From: an uncultured Paracoccaceae bacterium
GTDB taxonomy: Bacteria; Pseudomonadota; Alphaproteobacteria; Rhodobacterales; Rhodobacteraceae
Assembly (NCBI GenBank): GCA_945952025.1
Contig: CAMFGW010000009.1
Coordinates: 23,813-87,812, forward strand
Length of the DNA: 64,000 nt
Reading direction: 5' to 3'
Shown here piece after piece: positions 26,321 through 36,076 of this stretch. How positions within the stretch are numbered: the first letter of the stretch is position 1; each line of letters starts with the position of its first letter. The position numbers and the translations under genes were made by a program. Under the pieces are notes generated by a model that was not told the DNA's origin, searched no databases, and saw nothing but the letters and a program-made list of their open reading frames with translations.

Positions 26321-27400
26321 ATGGCCATCGGCGTTCTGCCGGACCGCGACATCGAGGCGCTGATCGGGGTCGGTGCCATCGCCGCCGATCCCGCGATTGC
26401 CCCCGAACAGATCCAGCCCGCGAGCCTTGACCTCCGTCTCGGGTCCGTCGCCTACCGCATCCGCGCCTCTTTCCTGCCGGGGGGTTCGGCCACGGTCGCC
26501 CAGCGGCTTCCCGACCTGGCCATGCACCGGATCGACCTGACGGGGGGCGCGGTTCTGGAAAAGGGCTGCGTCTACCTGGTGCCGCTGGCCGAGCATCTGG
26601 CCCTGCCGCCGGACGTGTCGGCGGTGGCCAATGCCAAAAGCTCGACCGGGCGGCTCGACCTTCTGACGCGGACGATCACGGACCGGGGGGTCGAGTTCGA
26701 CCGCATTCCGGCGGGCTACCAGGGCCCCTTGTATGCCGAGATCTGCCCCCGCTCCTTCTCGGTCCTCGTGCAGCCCGGCCAGCGGCTGAACCAGATCCGT
26801 TTCCGGCGCGGCCAGGCGGCGCTGACGGATACCGAGCTCGCGGCGCTGCATGCGGTGACGCCGCTTGTCGACGGGCCTGCGGTGATCGCCGGCGGTCTTG
26901 GCTTTTCGGTCGACCTGCGGCCCGAGAGCGGTGCGCTCGTCGGCTGGCGGGCGAAGCCCCATGCCGGGTTGATCGACCTCGACCGGCTTGGCCATTACGC
27001 GCCCTCGGACTTCTGGGAGCCGGTCGAGGCGCGCGACGGCCGCATCATCCTCGATCCCGGCGCCTTCTACATCCTGGTGAGCCGCGAGGCGGTGACGATC
27101 CCGCCCGACCATGCCGCCGAGATGGCGCCCTATCTGGCGATGGTGGGCGAGTTCCGGGTGCATTACGCGGGCTTCTTCGATCCGGGCTTCGGCTGGTCGG
27201 GTGCCGGCGGCCATGGCTCGCGCGGGGTGCTGGAGGTGCGCTGCCACGAGGCGCCTTTCGTGCTGGAGCATGGGCAGGTCGTCGGGCGGCTGGTCTATGA
27301 GCGCATGGCAGCGCGGCCCGAGCGGCTTTACGGCGCGGGGCTGCAGTCCAACTACCAGGGCCAGGGGCTGAAGCTGTCGAAGCACTTCCGGCCTGCCTGA
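26321..27400 (+). CDS. dcd: 2'-deoxycytidine 5'-triphosphate deaminase, long alphaproteobacterial form
   Basis: 359 residues, about twice the length of E. coli Dcd. Two dUTPase-like halves are visible: the first with IQPASLDLRLGSVAYRIRASFLPGG, VANAKSSTGRLDLLTRTITDRG and CPRSFSVLVQPGQRLNQIRF, the second with DPGAFYILVSREAVTIPPDHAAEM and GFFDPGFGW. It deaminates dCTP to dUTP for thymidylate synthesis. The long form is known in alphaproteobacteria as a distinct DCD family. The ATG at 26321 follows AAGGGGGG seven bases away. Confidence 0.92.
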   Translation: MAIGVLPDRDIEALIGVGAIAADPAIAPEQIQPASLDLRLGSVAYRIRASFLPGGSATVAQRLPDLAMHRIDLTGGAVLEKGCVYLVPLAEHLALPPDVSAVANAKSSTGRLDLLTRTITDRGVEFDRIPAGYQGPLYAEICPRSFSVLVQPGQRLNQIRFRRGQAALTDTELAALHAVTPLVDGPAVIAGGLGFSVDLRPESGALVGWRAKPHAGLIDLDRLGHYAPSDFWEPVEARDGRIILDPGAFYILVSREAVTIPPDHAAEMAPYLAMVGEFRVHYAGFFDPGFGWSGAGGHGSRGVLEVRCHEAPFVLEHGQVVGRLVYERMAARPERLYGAGLQSNYQGQGLKLSKHFRPA

Positions 27401-27410
27401 GGCACGGGCT

Positions 27411-28031
27411 TCAGCGTTCGTTGGCGCCCTTGCCGGCCAATATCCTGTCGCGGTTCCGACCGATGCGCGCCGTGCGCGTGGCCGGGGTCTTGGCCGCGGC
27501 GAGAAGCAGCACGTAGCTGCGCTGGCGACCGGGCGTCAGGCCGTTGAAGGCTTCGGCCAGTTCCGGGTCGGCGTCCAGCGCCTCGACCAGCTCGTCCGGC
27601 AGGGTCAGATCGTGCGGCGCCTTCGGGGCGCGGCGGCCGGCTTCGGCATGGGCCATGGCCTCGGCCAGGTAGGCCAGGACCTGCGCTTCCATCCGGGCGG
27701 GCTGGTCGTTGTCTGTGAAGCGGATGATGCTCGGCCCGGCGCTCATCTCGCCCTGCCGCTCCAGGATGCCGCCCGGGTCGGTCAGAAGCCCGGCCTCCAT
27801 GAAGCCCAGCCGGAAGTCGCCCCTCAGCGCGCCGATGATCGCGATGTTGCGGCCCGCGTGCATGTAGCAGGGATGGCCCCATTTCGCCGTCTCGGTCAGG
27901 CCGGCCCTCAGGCAGATGGCGCGCAGACGCGCGAGCCCGGCTTGCCAGGTCCTGGTCGAGCAATCGGCCGTTGCAAAGCGCGCGCAGCGGCCGCAGCCCT
28001 GGGCGAAGAAGTCCTCGACATCGTTGATCAT
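27411..28031 (-). CDS. YdeI/DUF1801-family protein
   Basis: 206 residues. N-terminal DUF1801-like part: [49 protein letters not shown]-terminal OmdA-type helices: [46 protein letters not shown]. The family is widespread, with no firm biochemical role; relatives are linked to antimicrobial-peptide resistance or DNA binding. It converges on dcd with only ten bases between stops, and 43 bases separate its start from the clpX stop. It could be co-transcribed with clpX. Confidence 0.8.
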   Translation of the reverse strand: MINDVEDFFAQGCGRCARFATADCSTRTWQAGLARLRAICLRAGLTETAKWGHPCYMHAGRNIAIIGALRGDFRLGFMEAGLLTDPGGILERQGEMSAGPSIIRFTDNDQPARMEAQVLAYLAEAMAHAEAGRRAPKAPHDLTLPDELVEALDADPELAEAFNGLTPGRQRSYVLLLAAAKTPATRTARIGRNRDRILAGKGANER

Positions 28032-28074
28032 CTCACCCCCCTGGCGCAGTCAGCCCGGGCGAGGGCGGCGGCCG

Positions 28075-29343
<1,269 letters not shown>

Positions 29344-29434
29344 CGTCATCCTCTGGGTCTGCCGCGGACGTTCGGTCCGTTCAATCCGCCTTTTTCGTCA
29401 AGAATTGGGCGGCGGCATGGTCATTCTGGTCGGG

Positions 29435-29468
29435 CCGTCCGGACGTGCCCGATGGCGCGTCCGGACGG
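29435..29468 (-). terminator. Hairpin between clpP and clpX
   Basis: An 11-bp perfect stem (CCGTCCGGACG / CGTCCGGACGG) with a 12-base loop, beginning five bases past the clpP stop on the minus strand. Each arm is itself nearly palindromic. No T-run follows, so partial termination or mRNA 3'-end stabilisation is more likely than full termination. It would let clpP exceed clpX, as subunit stoichiometry needs. Confidence 0.6.
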
Positions 29469-29473
29469 GGCGG

Positions 29474-30103
29474 TCACTTGGCTTCTTCGGTGCCGGGGCG
29501 CGCTTCCAGGATCTCGTCGATCAGGCCCCAGTCCTTGGCCTGCGCTGCATCCATGAAATTGTCGCGTTCGAGCGCGGCTTCGACCGCCTCGAGGTTCTGG
29601 CCGGTGTGCTTGACGTAGATCTCGTTCAGGCGACGCTTCAGTTTTTCGGTCTCGCGCGCGTGGATCATGATGTCGGTCGCCTGGCCCTGATAGCCGCCCG
29701 AGGGCTGGTGGACCATGATCCGGCTGTTCGGCAGCGAAAAGCGCATGCCCTTTTCGCCGGCGCAGAGCAGGAGCGAGCCCATCGAGGCCGCCTGCCCGAT
29801 CACCAGGGTCGAGACCTTGGGCCGGATGTACTGCATCGTGTCGTAGATCGCGAGGCCCGAGGTCACGACGCCGCCGGGGCTGTTGATGTACATCGAGATT
29901 TCCTTCGAGGGGTTTTCCGCCTCGAGGAACAGAAGCTGCGCGCACATGAGCGTCGCCATGCCGTCATGGACGGGGCCGGCGACGAAGATGATCCGCTCCT
30001 TCAGAAGTCGCGAATAGATGTCATAGGCACGCTCGCCGCGCGAGGTCTGTTCGACCACCATCGGCACAAGCGTATTCATATAGTGGTCGATCGGGTCTCT
30101 CAT
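29474..30103 (-). CDS. clpP: ATP-dependent Clp protease proteolytic subunit
   Basis: 209 residues. Serine protease with the ClpP triad: Ser in [11 protein letters not shown], His in [10 protein letters not shown] and Asp in [11 protein letters not shown]. Other family marks are [19 protein letters not shown] and GYQGQATDI. Fourteen subunits form the barrel served by ClpX or ClpA. The ATG at 30101-30103 starts the conserved [19 protein letters not shown]; a longer frame to 30163 is not conserved. The upstream 130 bases are AT-richer around 30160-30180, where a promoter is likely; I could not assign a heat-shock promoter with confidence. Confidence 0.97.
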   Translation of the reverse strand: MRDPIDHYMNTLVPMVVEQTSRGERAYDIYSRLLKERIIFVAGPVHDGMATLMCAQLLFLEAENPSKEISMYINSPGGVVTSGLAIYDTMQYIRPKVSTLVIGQAASMGSLLLCAGEKGMRFSLPNSRIMVHQPSGGYQGQATDIMIHARETEKLKRRLNEIYVKHTGQNLEAVEAALERDNFMDAAQAKDWGLIDEILEARPGTEEAK

Positions 30104-30249
30104 TCCTGCCTGCCGTTCGCTGGGGTCGTTTCGGGGTCCGCAAAGGTCGTCTGCGACCCTCATATGGGAAAGTGCTTACCCGAATCTTAGTGGCGCGGCG
30201 CGGGGGCTGCAAGGGGAGGGGATTTTTCCACTGTGGGGGTGGCGCAGAG

Positions 30250-30295
30250 GCCCGATCCGGTGGCCCGATCCGGTGGCCCGGATCAGCCCGGATCA
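30250..30295. repeat. Paired short tandem repeats at the 3' end of the DUF815 gene
   Basis: Two copies of a 13-base unit (GCCCGATCCGGTG) are followed directly by two copies of a 10-base unit (GCCCGGATCA). The last copy contains the stop codon of the DUF815 gene. The arms GATCCGG and CCGGATC can form a 7-bp hairpin at 30267-30284. This may act as a weak terminator between the DUF815 gene and the clpP promoter region. Confidence 0.65.
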
Positions 30296-31132
30296 GATCG
30301 TGCGCCCCTCGCGCGCGGCGAGGTCCAGGAAAAACTGCCAGGCCACGCGGCCCGAGCGCGCGCCCCGCGTCGCCTGCCATTCGATCGCCTCGGCGACCAG
30401 CCGATCGCCGGGGACCGTCACGCCGTAGGCGGCGCAATAGCCCCGGATCATGTCGAGATATTCGTCCTGCGAGCAGGGATGGAACCCGAGCCAGAGGCCG
30501 AAGCGGTCCGACAGCGACACCTTTTCCTCGACCGCCTCGCCGGGCTGGATCGCGGTTGCACGCTCGTTCTCGATCATGTCGCGGGGCATGAGGTGGCGGC
30601 GGTTCGATGTGGCGTAGAAGATCACATTCTCCGGTCGCCCCTCGATCCCGCCATCCAGCACCGCCTTCAGCGCCTTGTAGTGCGTGTCATCGTGGCTGAA
30701 CGACAGGTCGTCGCAGAAGAGGATGAAGCGCCGGTCGGGCGCCCGGCGCAAAAGGGTCAGGAGCCGGCCGATGGACCCCAGGTCCTCGCGCCCGATCTCG
30801 ACCAACGTCAGGGGCAGGCCCTGGCGCCCGGCCTCGGCATGGACGGCCTTCACCAGGCTCGACTTGCCCATGCCGCGCGCGCCCCAGAGAAGCGCGTTGT
30901 TCGCAGGCAGGCCGCGCGCGAAATGCAGCGTATTGTCCAGCAGGATGTCGCGCACCCGGCCGATGGCCTTAAGAAGGTCAAGGTCGACCCTTGCGACGCG
31001 CGGCACGGGCTGCAGCACGTCGGGGCTTTCCCGCCAGAGGAAGGCGTCTGCCGCGCCGAAGTCCGGCGCTGCCGCAGGCGGGGGCGCCAGCCGCTCGAGC
31101 GCGGCCGCGATCCGGTCGAGCGCGTCAGTCAT
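30293..31132 (-). CDS. DUF815-family AAA ATPase
   Basis: 279 residues. Walker A is [13 protein letters not shown] (about residue 84), Walker B is [10 protein letters not shown], and a sensor-type segment is [12 protein letters not shown] followed by [12 protein letters not shown]. This is the DUF815 family, general predicted AAA ATPases of unassigned role. The start overlaps the tatC stop by four bases, making it the fourth gene of the tat operon here. Functional connection to protein export is unproven. The first 35 residues are Ala/Pro-rich. Confidence 0.88.
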   Translation of the reverse strand: MTDALDRIAAALERLAPPPAAAPDFGAADAFLWRESPDVLQPVPRVARVDLDLLKAIGRVRDILLDNTLHFARGLPANNALLWGARGMGKSSLVKAVHAEAGRQGLPLTLVEIGREDLGSIGRLLTLLRRAPDRRFILFCDDLSFSHDDTHYKALKAVLDGGIEGRPENVIFYATSNRRHLMPRDMIENERATAIQPGEAVEEKVSLSDRFGLWLGFHPCSQDEYLDMIRGYCAAYGVTVPGDRLVAEAIEWQATRGARSGRVAWQFFLDLAAREGRTI

Positions 31133-32100
31133 TCGGTCTTGGCCGGCGGCTGCGGGTCCGTGGGCGTGTCTGCGGGCGTGTCGTCATCCTCGAACCACAG
31201 GCCCTCGGCCCGAAGCTGCGCCTCGCGCTGCTTTTCGTGGATGCGGATCAGGTAGATCGACACTTCGTAAAGCGGGTAGACGGCGAAGAAGAGGATGAGC
31301 TGGCTCATCACGTCCGGCGGCGTGACGATGGCCGCGACCGTCAGGATGGCGACGATGGCATATTTCCGGACGGAGGCGAGGCCCGATGAGGTCACGATGC
31401 CGGCCCGGCCCATGAGCGTCAAGAGGACCGGCAGCTGGAAGCAGATGCCGAAGGCGGTGATGAGCTTCATCGTCAGGCTGAGGTATTCCTGCATCGAGCC
31501 CTGGAAGACGATGCCCGCCGGCAGGGCCGAGGCCGCCGATCCGGCTGCGGCGCCTGCCGTCGTGCTTGCCGCCGCGCTTGCTGCCGTGCCTGCCGCCCCG
31601 CTGGCCGTTGCCAGAGCCGGGGCGGCCGCACCGCCCAGTGACAGGCCTTGCTGGAAGCTCAGGAAGAATTTGAAGGCGATGGGCAGCACGACGTAATAGG
31701 CGAAGGCGCCGCCGATGAGGAACATGATCGGCGAGGCGATCAGGAAGGGCAGGAAGGCGTTCTTTTCCGACCGGTAAAGCCCCGGCGCCACGAAGCGCCA
31801 GAGCTGGTAGGCGATGAAGGGGAAGGACAGGGCCAGCCCGCCGAACATGGCGATCGAGACAGAGACGAAGAAGCCTTCCTGCAGCTTGATGAGGGTCAGC
31901 GTGCAGGCCTGGCCCCGCGCCTCGAGCGCGCCGCAGATCGGGTGGGTCAGGAAGTTGAAGATCGGGTGCCAGACGAAATAGCAGACGAACAGCGCCACGA
32001 CGAAGGCGGCGATCGACCAGATGATGCGGTTCCTGAGCTCGATCAGGTGATCGAGAAGCGGCATCGCCGAGTCGTCGATACGGTCTTCGGTCGCGCTCAT
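31129..32100 (-). CDS. tatC: Sec-independent translocase subunit TatC with Ala-rich insertion
   Basis: 323 residues, longer than the usual 250 or so. TatC landmarks: [13 protein letters not shown] at the N-terminus, which contributes to twin-arginine recognition, [20 protein letters not shown], a [18 protein letters not shown] membrane span and a late [11 protein letters not shown]. Residues about 154-196 (31513-31641) are almost only Ala, Gly, Ser and Thr and interrupt the second periplasmic loop, accounting for part of the extra length. A charged Asp/Pro tail ends the protein. It is the third gene of tatABC; its start overlaps tatB by four bases. The Tat-exported binding protein at 10977-12098 is one likely client. 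Confidence 0.95.
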   Translation of the reverse strand: MSATEDRIDDSAMPLLDHLIELRNRIIWSIAAFVVALFVCYFVWHPIFNFLTHPICGALEARGQACTLTLIKLQEGFFVSVSIAMFGGLALSFPFIAYQLWRFVAPGLYRSEKNAFLPFLIASPIMFLIGGAFAYYVVLPIAFKFFLSFQQGLSLGGAAAPALATASGAAGTAASAAASTTAGAAAGSAASALPAGIVFQGSMQEYLSLTMKLITAFGICFQLPVLLTLMGRAGIVTSSGLASVRKYAIVAILTVAAIVTPPDVMSQLILFFAVYPLYEVSIYLIRIHEKQREAQLRAEGLWFEDDDTPADTPTDPQPPAKTE

Positions 32101-32774
32101 GCGTCACCCGTTTCGGTCTTGGACTTTGTCGTCGCGCGGCGCTTGGCGGCGGGTTTGGCGGGGGCCTTGGCGGGTGAGGGTGCGGCCGCTTCGGGCTTCG
32201 GCGCGGCCACCTCGGCCTTGGGCTTGCGTGTGCGGGGTTTTGCGGCGGGCGCGACCAGTGCTGCCGCTTCGACCTTCGGCTTGCGGGGTGCGCGCGGCTT
32301 GGCGGCGGCCTTGGGCTGCGGCTCCAGTTCCGGCGGCATTTCAAGGAAGGGGTCGGGCTCTGCCGCCGCCGTTACTTGCGCAGCCGCTTCGGCAGCCGCT
32401 TCGGCAGCCTTGTCCGCAGCGGTGGCTGCGGCCGGGCTGGCCAGGACCGGCTGGGGCGACGGCTTCGGCGCCGGTTTCTGCTTCGTCACCGGGTCGAGCG
32501 GGCTCCATTTCTCGAACTTGTCGGCGGCATTTTCCAGGGCGGCAATCCCGAGCGACTTCTTCGAGGTCGCGTCCTTCACGTCCTTCATCGCCTCGTGGAT
32601 GCCGCTCGACTTCGCCGCCTCGTCCATGGCGCGCTGGAACTCGCGCGCCATGCTGCGCGCCCGCGCCGTGAAGCGGCCGAGCGTGCGGAACATGATGGGC
32701 AGGTCCTTCGGCCCCACGACGATCAGCGCCACGAGCCCAATGAGCAGAAGCTCGCTCCAGCCTATGTCAAGCAT
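32097..32774 (-). CDS. tatB: Sec-independent translocase subunit TatB
   Basis: 225 residues. It begins [26 protein letters not shown], the TatB membrane span plus the Gly-Pro hinge, followed by an amphipathic helix rich in Arg/Phe ([15 protein letters not shown]). TatB forms the substrate receptor with TatC. The C-terminal half is a long Ala/Lys/Pro-rich low-complexity tail ([13 protein letters not shown] type), usual in alphaproteobacterial TatB but variable in length. It lies 94 bases after tatA. Confidence 0.95.
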   Translation of the reverse strand: MLDIGWSELLLIGLVALIVVGPKDLPIMFRTLGRFTARARSMAREFQRAMDEAAKSSGIHEAMKDVKDATSKKSLGIAALENAADKFEKWSPLDPVTKQKPAPKPSPQPVLASPAAATAADKAAEAAAEAAAQVTAAAEPDPFLEMPPELEPQPKAAAKPRAPRKPKVEAAALVAPAAKPRTRKPKAEVAAPKPEAAAPSPAKAPAKPAAKRRATTKSKTETGDA

Positions 32775-32868
32775 TCAATGCCCCCTGCCCCGGGCGTTCC
32801 CCGCACCGGGAATTCCAGCCTGTGATTTCCAGCCTGTGTTCCCGCCGGCGCATCTGCGCCCTGCCGGT

Positions 32869-33081
32869 TCAGACTTTGGTCTTTTCGCTTTCCGGGGTCA
32901 CGTCGCGCGCGGTATCGGCCGCCTCTCGGTCGATCTCGGCCTGGCCATCGCTCACGCCCTTCTTGAAGGACGAGATGCCCTTGCCGACCTCGCCCATCAG
33001 CGAGGACACCTTGCCCTTGCCAAAAAGGACCAGCACGACGACCGCGATGATCAGGATATGCATCAGGCTGAAGGAACCCAT
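32869..33081 (-). CDS. tatA: Sec-independent translocase subunit TatA
   Basis: 70 residues: one membrane span ([19 protein letters not shown]) with the FGKGK hinge, then an amphipathic helix and an acidic tail. TatA oligomerises to permit passage of folded proteins. The ATG at 33079-33081 is preferred because AAGGAG stands six bases before it; a GTG directly upstream would add one residue. It is the promoter-proximal gene of tatA-tatB-tatC-DUF815, and it diverges from the WYL regulator at 33265. Confidence 0.95.
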   Translation of the reverse strand: MGSFSLMHILIIAVVVLVLFGKGKVSSLMGEVGKGISSFKKGVSDGQAEIDREAADTARDVTPESEKTKV

Positions 33082-33218
33082 CACCCACTCCTTTGTTGGT
33101 GCCGCATCCGTCGCGCGGCGTTCGGCAAATGGTCTATCCTGCCCGGCGCCGCCGCGAAAGGCCGCGTCCGGGGTGCGTCACGGCAGGGCACCCGGAATCG
33201 GCCGCCGCGGCGCCCCCT

Positions 33219-33242
33219 CAACTGACCGCTTCCTGTCAGTTG
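33219..33242. promoter_or_regulatory. Palindromic operator for the WYL regulator
   Basis: Perfect inverted repeat CAACTGAC-N8-GTCAGTTG, ending 22 bases before the ATG of the WYL-domain regulator. A TATGCT hexamer at 33253-33258 may be its -10 box. TGTCAG-type half-sites are typical of YafY/WYL regulators, so autoregulation is likely. It lies about 140 bases from tatA, which it may or may not affect. Confidence 0.6.
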
Positions 33243-33264
33243 GCGGGGCGGCTATGCTCTGGCG

Positions 33265-33927
33265 ATGCAAAGCGACCGGCTGCACCGACTGATCGACCTT
33301 CTGCGCGACGGCGAGCTGCACCGCGCGGCCGATCTAGCGCGCGCGCTTGGCGTCAGCGACCGCACGATCTGGCGCGACATGGACCGGCTGCGCGCCTCGG
33401 GCCTGCCGGTCGAGGGGGCGCGGGGCGTGGGCTACATGCTGACGGCGCCGATCACGCTGCCCCCCGTCGCGCTGACCCAGGCCGAGATGGAGGCGCTGCG
33501 GCTTGGCATCGCCCTTGTGGCCAGCGCGGCCGACGGGGCGCTTTCCTATGCGGCGCGAACACTTGGCCAGAAGCTCGCGGCCGTCTCGCCGGGCGCGGGG
33601 GCCGCGCCGCCGGTCGACAGTTTCGTCTTCGCCAGCCCCGAGGCCCAGCGCGCCGCCCCCCACCTGCCCGCGCTCCGCGCCGCGATCCAGGCGTCCGAGG
33701 TCCTGTCGCTGACCTACCGCGACCTGGCCGGGCGCACCACGACCCAGCGCATCCGGCCCTTGCAGCTTGAATATTGGGGACGGCTCTGGACGCTTCTGGC
33801 CTGGTGCGAACGCCGCCGCGCCTTCCACAGCTTTCGCATCGACCTGGTTGAAAGCGTCAGCCGCACCGAGGACCATTTCCATGCCGAGCCGGGCAAGACG
33901 CTCGCGGATCACCGGGCGCGGGCCTGA
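33265..33927 (+). CDS. HTH-WYL (YafY-type) transcriptional regulator
   Basis: 220 residues. N-terminal HTH_11 winged helix: RLHRLIDLLRDGELHRAADLARALGVSDRTIWRDMDRLRASG. A C-terminal WYL domain follows at about residues 140-205 (LSLTYRDLAGRTTTQRIRPLQLEYWGRLWTLLAWCERRRAFHSFRIDLV), where the WYL motif is replaced by YWG. WYL domains sense nucleic acid or nucleotide ligands in several systems. A perfect palindrome in its own promoter suggests autoregulation. No regulated operon is evident next to it beyond the divergent tat genes. Confidence 0.88.
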   Translation: MQSDRLHRLIDLLRDGELHRAADLARALGVSDRTIWRDMDRLRASGLPVEGARGVGYMLTAPITLPPVALTQAEMEALRLGIALVASAADGALSYAARTLGQKLAAVSPGAGAAPPVDSFVFASPEAQRAAPHLPALRAAIQASEVLSLTYRDLAGRTTTQRIRPLQLEYWGRLWTLLAWCERRRAFHSFRIDLVESVSRTEDHFHAEPGKTLADHRARA

Positions 33928-33945
33928 GGGCGGCCAGACGCCGCA

Positions 33946-35067
33946 TCAGACCCGGGGGAAGATCAGGCAGCGGTCGCGGCGGACCATGAGCCACATGGTC
34001 GTGCCGGGCTTCGGCAGGAAGACGTTCGGCACCGTGGCCTTCAGGCAGGCGCCACCGTCGGCCAGCCGGAACTCGATCAGGCTCTCGCGGCCCAGGAACC
34101 GCGCCCGCTCGACGATCGCCCGCGCCGCCGTGCCCTGTTCGGGAGTGGGCGCCGGGCCCCTGCCATCGCGGTCGAAGTCGATGCGGATGTGCTGGGGGCG
34201 GATCACGATCTCGACCTCGGCCCCGTCCGGCACGCCGGGCACCAGGAAGGCGCCGAAGGGGGTTTCCGCCAGCGCCCCCCGCACCCGCGCCGTGAGCAGG
34301 TTGACGTCCGAAAAGAAGGCGGCCGCGTTGCGGTCCACGGGGGCGTTGTACAGGTTGTAGGGCGCGCCGCGCTGGACGATGCGGCCGTTGCGCATCAGCA
34401 GGATCTCGTCGGCCATGCGCATTGCCTCGTGCGGCTCGTGCGTGACCAGAAGGACCGCCGTCCCCGCCTCTTTCAGAAGGGCGAGCGTGTCGTCGCGGAT
34501 ACCGTCGCGCAGGCGTTCGTCCAGGCCCGAAAAGGGCTCGTCCATCAGCAGGACGCGGGGGCGGGGCGCGAGCGCGCGGGCCAGCGCCACGCGCTGCTGC
34601 TCGCCGCCCGATAGCTCGTGCGGATATTTCGGCCCGAACCCCTTCAGGGACACACGCTCGAGCAGTTCGTCGACCCGGCGCGCCCTGCCCTCGGCCTGGC
34701 GCGGCAGGCCGAAGGCCACGTTGTCGGCGACCGACAGGTGCGGGAAGAGCGCGAAATCCTGGAACATCAGGCCGATGCCCCGCGCCTCGGGCGGCAGGAA
34801 GGTGCCGCCGCCGGCGATCAGGCGACCATCGGCGCGGATGGTGCCCGCGTCCTGCACGTCGACGCCGGCCAGGATGCGCAAGGTCGTCGACTTGCCGCAG
34901 CCCGAGGGGCCGAGAAGGCATGTGACCTGACCGGCGGGAATGGCGAAGCCGACACCATCCAGCACCGTGCGCGGCCCGAAGCGGCGCACCAGACCCTCGG
35001 CCGCGATGCGGGGGGCGGGTGCCGTCGGGCCGGCGGCGGACTTGTCTGGGGCGGGCGCGCTGTCCAT
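33946..35067 (-). CDS. Orphan ABC transporter ATP-binding protein (FbpC/PotA-type)
   Basis: 373 residues: Walker A GPSGCGKSTT, Q-loop MFQDFALFPHLSV, signature LSGGEQQR, Walker B VLLMDEPFSGLDE and switch VTHEPHEA. A C-terminal TOBE-like half follows (VEIVIRPQHIRIDF). The signature places it with iron(III)/thiamine/polyamine importers. No permease or binding-protein gene is adjacent, so it is either a stand-alone subunit for a distant transporter or a remnant. It begins with a 20-residue Pro/Ala-rich stretch, and the start is not certain. It converges on the WYL regulator with 18 bases between stops. Confidence 0.88.
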   Translation of the reverse strand: MDSAPAPDKSAAGPTAPAPRIAAEGLVRRFGPRTVLDGVGFAIPAGQVTCLLGPSGCGKSTTLRILAGVDVQDAGTIRADGRLIAGGGTFLPPEARGIGLMFQDFALFPHLSVADNVAFGLPRQAEGRARRVDELLERVSLKGFGPKYPHELSGGEQQRVALARALAPRPRVLLMDEPFSGLDERLRDGIRDDTLALLKEAGTAVLLVTHEPHEAMRMADEILLMRNGRIVQRGAPYNLYNAPVDRNAAAFFSDVNLLTARVRGALAETPFGAFLVPGVPDGAEVEIVIRPQHIRIDFDRDGRGPAPTPEQGTAARAIVERARFLGRESLIEFRLADGGACLKATVPNVFLPKPGTTMWLMVRRDRCLIFPRV

Positions 35068-35139
35068 CGGTCCCTTATGAAAACCGTCAGCTATTCGCTC
35101 CGGCTCTAGCAGCCCCCTGCCCCGGCTGCAAGACAGCCC

Positions 35140-35919
35140 TCAGATCGTGGCGTTCAGCGCACCGCCGTCGATCACCAGGTTCTGCCCGAGGATGAAGCCC
35201 GCATGCTGGCTGCACAGGAAGGCGCAGGCCGCGCCGAACTCCTCAGCCGTGCCATAGCGGCCAGCGGGTATTTCGGCTGCGCGGGCCTTCCTCACCTCTT
35301 CGGGGCTGATACCCCTGGCCTTCGCCGCGCTGCCGTCGAGCGAGATCGCGCGGTCCGTCGCATGGATACCGGGCAGAAGGTTGTTGATCGTCACCCCCCG
35401 CGCCGCCACCTGCCGCGCGGTTCCGGCGACAAAGCCCGTCAGTCCCGCGCGCGCGGTGTTCGAGAGGCCCAGTTGCGGGATCGGCGCCTTGACCGAGAAG
35501 GAGGTGATGTTGACGACCCGCCCCCAGCCCCGCTCCATCATGGCAGGCAAGAGCGCCTGCATCAGCGCGACAGGCGTCAGCAGGTTCGCGTCGAAGGCCC
35601 GGATGAAATCGTCGCGCGACCAGTCGGACCAGAGGCCGGGGGGCGGGCCGCCGGCGTTCGTCACCAGGATGTCGGCGCCCCGTGCGGCCGCGAGGACCGG
35701 CGCGCGTCCGGCATCGGTGGTGATGTCGCCCGCGACCTCGTCCACGCGGACGCCGTAGTGGCGGCGGATATGGTCGGCGGTCGCGGCCAGCGCCTCGGCC
35801 CCCCGCGCGTTCAGGACCAGATCGACCCCTTCGGCCGCGAGCGCCTCGGCACAGCCGCGGCCGAGCCCCTTCGATCCGGCGCAGACGAGTGCCCGCTTGC
35901 CACGCAACCCCATATCCAT
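35140..35919 (-). CDS. Atypical short-chain dehydrogenase/reductase (SDR)
   Basis: 259 residues with a Rossmann fold: ALVCAGSKGLGRGCAEAL (a glycine-rich variant of TGxxxGxG), DILVTNAGGPPPG and a C-terminal GFILGQNLVIDGGALNATI. The usual catalytic YxxxK is absent: after the conserved NITSFS the sequence reads LGLSNTARAGLTGF, with an Arg where Lys is expected and no Tyr four residues before it. It therefore belongs to an SDR branch with a lost or altered active site. The substrate is unknown. The start is at 35919 or six bases downstream. Confidence 0.85.
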   Translation of the reverse strand: MDMGLRGKRALVCAGSKGLGRGCAEALAAEGVDLVLNARGAEALAATADHIRRHYGVRVDEVAGDITTDAGRAPVLAAARGADILVTNAGGPPPGLWSDWSRDDFIRAFDANLLTPVALMQALLPAMMERGWGRVVNITSFSVKAPIPQLGLSNTARAGLTGFVAGTARQVAARGVTINNLLPGIHATDRAISLDGSAAKARGISPEEVRKARAAEIPAGRYGTAEEFGAACAFLCSQHAGFILGQNLVIDGGALNATI

Positions 35920-35991
35920 CGCTTTCCCCTTTTCTGGCCCTCTTTGGCCCCTATTTAGGCAAACAGGCGTACGAGCCTACTAAACCTTCGT

Positions 35992-36007
35992 TTAACTCGA
36001 GCTTAAC
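35992..36007. promoter_or_regulatory. CtrA-type box TTAA-N7-TTAAC
   Basis: TTAA at 35992-35995, seven bases, then TTAAC at 36003-36007: an exact match to the alphaproteobacterial CtrA consensus. It lies 70 bases before the Hint-domain gene at 36077 and 73 bases before the divergent SDR start. The surrounding 60 bases are clearly AT-richer than the genome average, as for a promoter. Confidence 0.6.
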
Positions 36008-36076
36008 CCTGCGCTGCGATCTTGACCCCGTGCAGGGACCGCGCACAAGGGGTAGAGGCCACAACCACAGAACGCC

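Noticed and set aside
26141..26379. Minus-strand reading frames over tRNA-Pro, including one starting MVGPARFELATF
   Set aside because: This is the translated antisense of the tRNA gene, a well-known false protein in annotated genomes.
30104..30190. Heat-shock (RpoH-type) promoter upstream of clpP
   Set aside because: A CCCATAT-like -10 is visible on the minus strand, but no convincing CTTGAA-type -35 stands at the right distance.
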